Source: RGIG6165 sp045545175 (lineage in GTDB: Bacteria > Bacillota > Clostridia > Oscillospirales > Feifaniaceae). From it: a stretch of 64,000 bases of DNA. Numbering within the stretch: the first letter of the stretch is position 1; the number at the start of each line of letters is the position of its first letter. Positions 61,713 to 64,000 of the stretch are shown piece by piece. The translations under genes were made by a program, and so were the position numbers. Below the pieces are notes generated by a model. The model searched no databases and was not told where the DNA came from. It was given only the letters and a program-made list of their open reading frames with translations. The stretch spans positions 1 through 64,000 of the forward strand of contig JAZQAK010000047.1 of assembly GCA_045545175.1 (NCBI GenBank), written 5' to 3'.

Positions 61713-61741
61713 ATTATACCATTATTATTCAAATTTGTCAA
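61713..61741 (-). promoter_or_regulatory. Consensus promoter of the met operon
   Basis: TTGACA-17-TATAAT on the minus strand, both boxes perfect, 15 bp before the ribosome site of the leader ORF. Confidence 0.85.
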
Positions 61742-61742
61742 A

Positions 61743-61776
61743 TAAAAAAGGAGAGATACTGATATATCCCTCCTTT
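61743..61776 (-). terminator. Terminator of the nfn genes
   Basis: AAAGGAG-g-GATA-tatcag-TATC-t-CTCCTTT on the minus strand followed by a T run; partly overlaps the upstream side of the met promoter. Confidence 0.8.
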
Positions 61777-61780
61777 GATA

Positions 61781-63193
61781 TTATTTGTTCATTAGATACT
61801 CATCTATTGATTTAGCAGCAGTTTTTCCTGCTCCCATTGCAAGAATGACCGTTGCAGCACCTGTTACGGCGTCACCGCCTGCATAAACTGCTTCTTTAGA
61901 TGTTTTACCGCCGTCATCAACAATGATGCCTCCACGTTTATTGACTTCAAGTCCTTTCGTAGTATCCTTGATAAGCGGATTGGGCGACGTTCCTATAGAC
62001 ATAATCACAACGTCAAGATCTATAACAAATTCAGAGTCCTTGATTTCAATGGGTTTTCTTCTGCCTCTCTCATCAGGTTCACCGAGTTCCATTTTTACAC
62101 ACTCAATACCTGTTACAAAACCGTTTTTAGGATCTCTTCTGTCATCAGGATTATTATATCCCAATATCTTCGTCGGATTGGTGAGGACCTTGAAAATAAT
62201 TCCCTCCTCCTGCGCATGTTCAACTTCCTCAGCTCTCGCAGGAAGTTCATCCATCGAACGACGATAAATTATATACACGTTTTCGGCACCGAGACGTTTA
62301 GCAGTTCTGGCAGCATCCATTGCAACGTTTCCTCCTCCAACAACTGCAATAGTTCTGCCCTTCATTACCGGTGTATCCGCTTCTTTTTGGTAGGCTTTCA
62401 TAAGGTTGTTTCTTGTAAGAAACTCATTCGCCGAAAATACACCTTTAAACGATTCACCCGGAATGCCCATAAAGTTAGGAAGACCTGCACCCGAAGCAAC
62501 ATAGACTGCTTCATATCCATCTTCAAAAAGTTCATCGATAGTTATGGTTTTTCCTATAATAACGTTCGTCTGTATGCTTACACCAAGTTTTTTTAGATTA
62601 TCTATTTCCTTTTCAACTATTGATTTCGGAAGTCTGAATTCGGGTATGCCGTAAACAAGAACTCCACCTGCTTTGTGGAGTGCTTCAAAAATCGTTACTT
62701 CATATCCTTTTTTTGCAAGATCGCCCGCACAGGTAAGCCCCGAAGGACCAGAACCGACAACTGCAACTCTATGACCGTTTGCCTGAGGTTTAATAATATC
62801 GTCTTTACTATGTTCGTTGTGCCAGTCTGCAATAAATCTTTCAAGACGTCCTATGCCTACGGGCTCACCTTTAATACCACGTACGCATTTAGCCTCACAC
62901 TGCGATTCCTGAGGACAAACTCTGCCACACACCGCAGGAAGATTTGAAGACTGTGCAATAACCTGATACGCACCTTCAAAATCAAGTTCATTTATCTTTT
63001 TAATAAACTCCGGTATATGAATATTAACGGGACACCCCGAAACACACGGCATATTTTTACATCCGAGACAACGGGCTGCCTCATCAAGTGCGGCTTCCTT
63101 TGAATAACCAAGCGTAACTTCAAGAAAATTGTTAGCGCGTACAGCAGCCTCCTGAGAAGGCATAGGGTTTTTATCAAGTCTCATATTAGGCAT
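61781..63193 (-). CDS. NADPH-dependent glutamate synthase small subunit-like/NfnB-type oxidoreductase
   Basis: 470-aa flavoprotein: N-terminal Fe-S ligands (CLGCKNMPCVSGCPV and CGRVCPQESQCEAKCVRG), two Rossmann motifs (VAVVGSGPSGLTCAGDLAKKGYEV and IAVVGGGNVAMDAARTAKRLG) and C-terminal FAD site GGDAVTGAATVILAMGAGKTAAKSI. Paired with the FAD/NAD subunit upstream, it fits NfnB (electron-bifurcating NADH-dependent NADPH:ferredoxin oxidoreductase) or SudA rather than true GOGAT, whose large subunit is absent. ATG 63193 after AAGGAGG; the frame is open to 63250. Confidence 0.9.
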   Translation of the reverse strand: MPNMRLDKNPMPSQEAAVRANNFLEVTLGYSKEAALDEAARCLGCKNMPCVSGCPVNIHIPEFIKKINELDFEGAYQVIAQSSNLPAVCGRVCPQESQCEAKCVRGIKGEPVGIGRLERFIADWHNEHSKDDIIKPQANGHRVAVVGSGPSGLTCAGDLAKKGYEVTIFEALHKAGGVLVYGIPEFRLPKSIVEKEIDNLKKLGVSIQTNVIIGKTITIDELFEDGYEAVYVASGAGLPNFMGIPGESFKGVFSANEFLTRNNLMKAYQKEADTPVMKGRTIAVVGGGNVAMDAARTAKRLGAENVYIIYRRSMDELPARAEEVEHAQEEGIIFKVLTNPTKILGYNNPDDRRDPKNGFVTGIECVKMELGEPDERGRRKPIEIKDSEFVIDLDVVIMSIGTSPNPLIKDTTKGLEVNKRGGIIVDDGGKTSKEAVYAGGDAVTGAATVILAMGAGKTAAKSIDEYLMNK

Positions 63194-63194
63194 A

Positions 63195-64000
63195 TTACTG
63201 TACCTCCTTTTTAAAGAGATTGCAAGTTTCTTCGTGTGCATGCCTTTCAAACTCGTAATACGTTGTATTACGCATCATTGCTTCATCAAAATCCACTTCA
63301 AAACCGTCAAAATCAGGACCGTCAACACAGGCAAACTTGATTTTTCCGCCTACGGTAAGTCTGCAACCACCACACATACCCGTACCGTCTATCATCACGG
63401 GGTTCATTGAAACGGTTGTTTTTATATTGTAAGGTCTTATAGTCTCAACAACGAACTTCATCATTATCAGCGGTCCGATAACAAATATTTCATCAAAGGT
63501 CTCTCCTGCCTCAAGCATTTTCTTGAGCGGTTCAGTAACAAGACCTTTTTCTCCGTAAGAGCCGTCGTCAGTCATTATAGTAAGTTTATCCGATGCGTTT
63601 TTAAACTCTTCTTCAAGGATAAGAAGGTCCCTATTTCTGAATCCGATAATAGAATGAACCTCACATCCTTCATCGTGCAGTTTCTGTGCAACGGGAAGTG
63701 CTATTGCGCAACCCACACCGCCACCTACTATACAAGCCTTTTTAACACCGTCCGTTTTCGTAGGACATCCGAGAGGTCCTGCAAAATCAGAAAGTGCATC
63801 CCCTTCGTTCATATGTGAAAGTTTTTCAGTAGTTGCACCAACGGTCTGGAATATTATTTTTACTGTTCCGTTTTCTTTATCCGTACCTGCAACCGTAAGA
63901 GGTATTCTTTCCCCGTCTTCATCGGTACGCAATATAATAAATTGACCCGCCTGCGCTTTTTTAGCAACAAGCGGTGCCTTAATGTCCATCATAGTGACGG
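63195..64000 (-). CDS. Ferredoxin-NADP reductase/sulfide dehydrogenase subunit (NfnA-type), 5' end beyond window
   Basis: At least 268 aa, truncated at the right edge: the readable start VTMMDIKAPLVAKKAQAGQF corresponds to about residue 14 of the family, so the ATG at 63992 is internal. FAD/NAD-binding barrel (GQFIILRTDEDGERIPLTVA; GPLGCPT; VGGGVGCAIALPVAQKL) and a C-terminal [2Fe-2S] cluster region (GTGMCGGCRLTV... FACVDGPDFDG). It precedes the partner subunit by 1 bp. Confidence 0.9.
   Translation of the reverse strand, partial: VTMMDIKAPLVAKKAQAGQFIILRTDEDGERIPLTVAGTDKENGTVKIIFQTVGATTEKLSHMNEGDALSDFAGPLGCPTKTDGVKKACIVGGGVGCAIALPVAQKLHDEGCEVHSIIGFRNRDLLILEEEFKNASDKLTIMTDDGSYGEKGLVTEPLKKMLEAGETFDEIFVIGPLIMMKFVVETIRPYNIKTTVSMNPVMIDGTGMCGGCRLTVGGKIKFACVDGPDFDGFEVDFDEAMMRNTTYYEFERHAHEETCNLFKKEVQ

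Noticed and set aside
61781..63193. True glutamate synthase (GOGAT) small subunit
   Set aside because: No large subunit gene is nearby and the FAD/NAD [2Fe-2S] partner directly upstream fits an Nfn/Sud-type complex better, although annotation pipelines often use the GOGAT name.

Overview
The window is a 64-kb piece of a low-GC, obligately anaerobic Firmicutes chromosome, most likely class Clostridia and probably near the Ruminococcaceae/Oscillospiraceae. The evidence is the gene complement (FeoAB, rubrerythrin, an NfnAB-type NADPH:ferredoxin oxidoreductase pair, CwlD-type amidase, YlqF, DegV, YesL, CdaR-type regulator), strong AGGAGG ribosome sites and many near-consensus TTGACA-17-TATAAT promoters. 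The species cannot be named from sequence alone.

Layout. 1-300: non-coding edge with one terminator. 0.36-3.5 kb: tag and the ferrous iron operon feoA-feoB-small Cys-rich protein; both feoA and feoB are preceded by the same 18-bp dyad. 3.5-10.2 kb: Dabb protein, PnuC transporter with a structured leader, AzlCD exporter, a GtrB/GtrA/membrane-protein glycosylation cassette, rubrerythrin, DUF4363/DUF421. 10.2-15.5 kb: rplS-lepB-ylqF-rnhB-yraN-dipeptidase-thrC, tightly packed. 15.5-22.4 kb: DUF1540 protein, phosphoesterase, trigger factor with a Lys/Ala/Thr-rich tail, clpP, clpX, lon. 22.4-30.2 kb: CdaR-like regulator, ftsE, ftsX, an M23 hydrolase, a C-terminal processing protease, an unknown gene, then greA-lysS. 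30.2-38 kb: AraC regulator/GH13 enzyme, degV, tRNA-Val and tRNA-Gly, yajC, a xerD-like and a xerC-like recombinase around a YesL-type protein.

38.04-40.68 kb holds the most unusual object: a compact candidate mobile element between xerC and a DUF6873-like gene. It is bounded by near-identical copies of a 12-bp-arm dyad plus an 11-bp tail, and has only two genes: a HUH rolling-circle replication initiator with a YxxKYxxK motif, and a 198-aa tyrosine recombinase made of little more than the catalytic domain. The other 1.1 kb is non-coding, visibly GC-richer than the host, and made almost entirely of nested inverted repeats, including two multibranch arrangements. It ends in a consensus promoter that drives a very short terminated transcript outward. 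It looks like a minimal plasmid-like integrative element with either a large structured RNA or an elaborate single-strand-DNA origin.

40.7-64 kb: DUF6873-like gene (apparently non-AUG start), radA, an alpha/beta hydrolase and a PHP-domain protein, a LysR regulator, a branched-chain amino-acid ABC importer (livF-G-M-H and binding protein), cwlD-like amidase, a membrane protein, typA, uvrA, uvrB, the methionine importer metQ-metI-metN, and nfnB/nfnA-like genes, the last running off the right edge. The met operon has no visible S-box. It has a consensus promoter, a 37-codon leader peptide ORF, and mutually exclusive hairpins ending in an intrinsic terminator before metN, which looks like translation-coupled attenuation.
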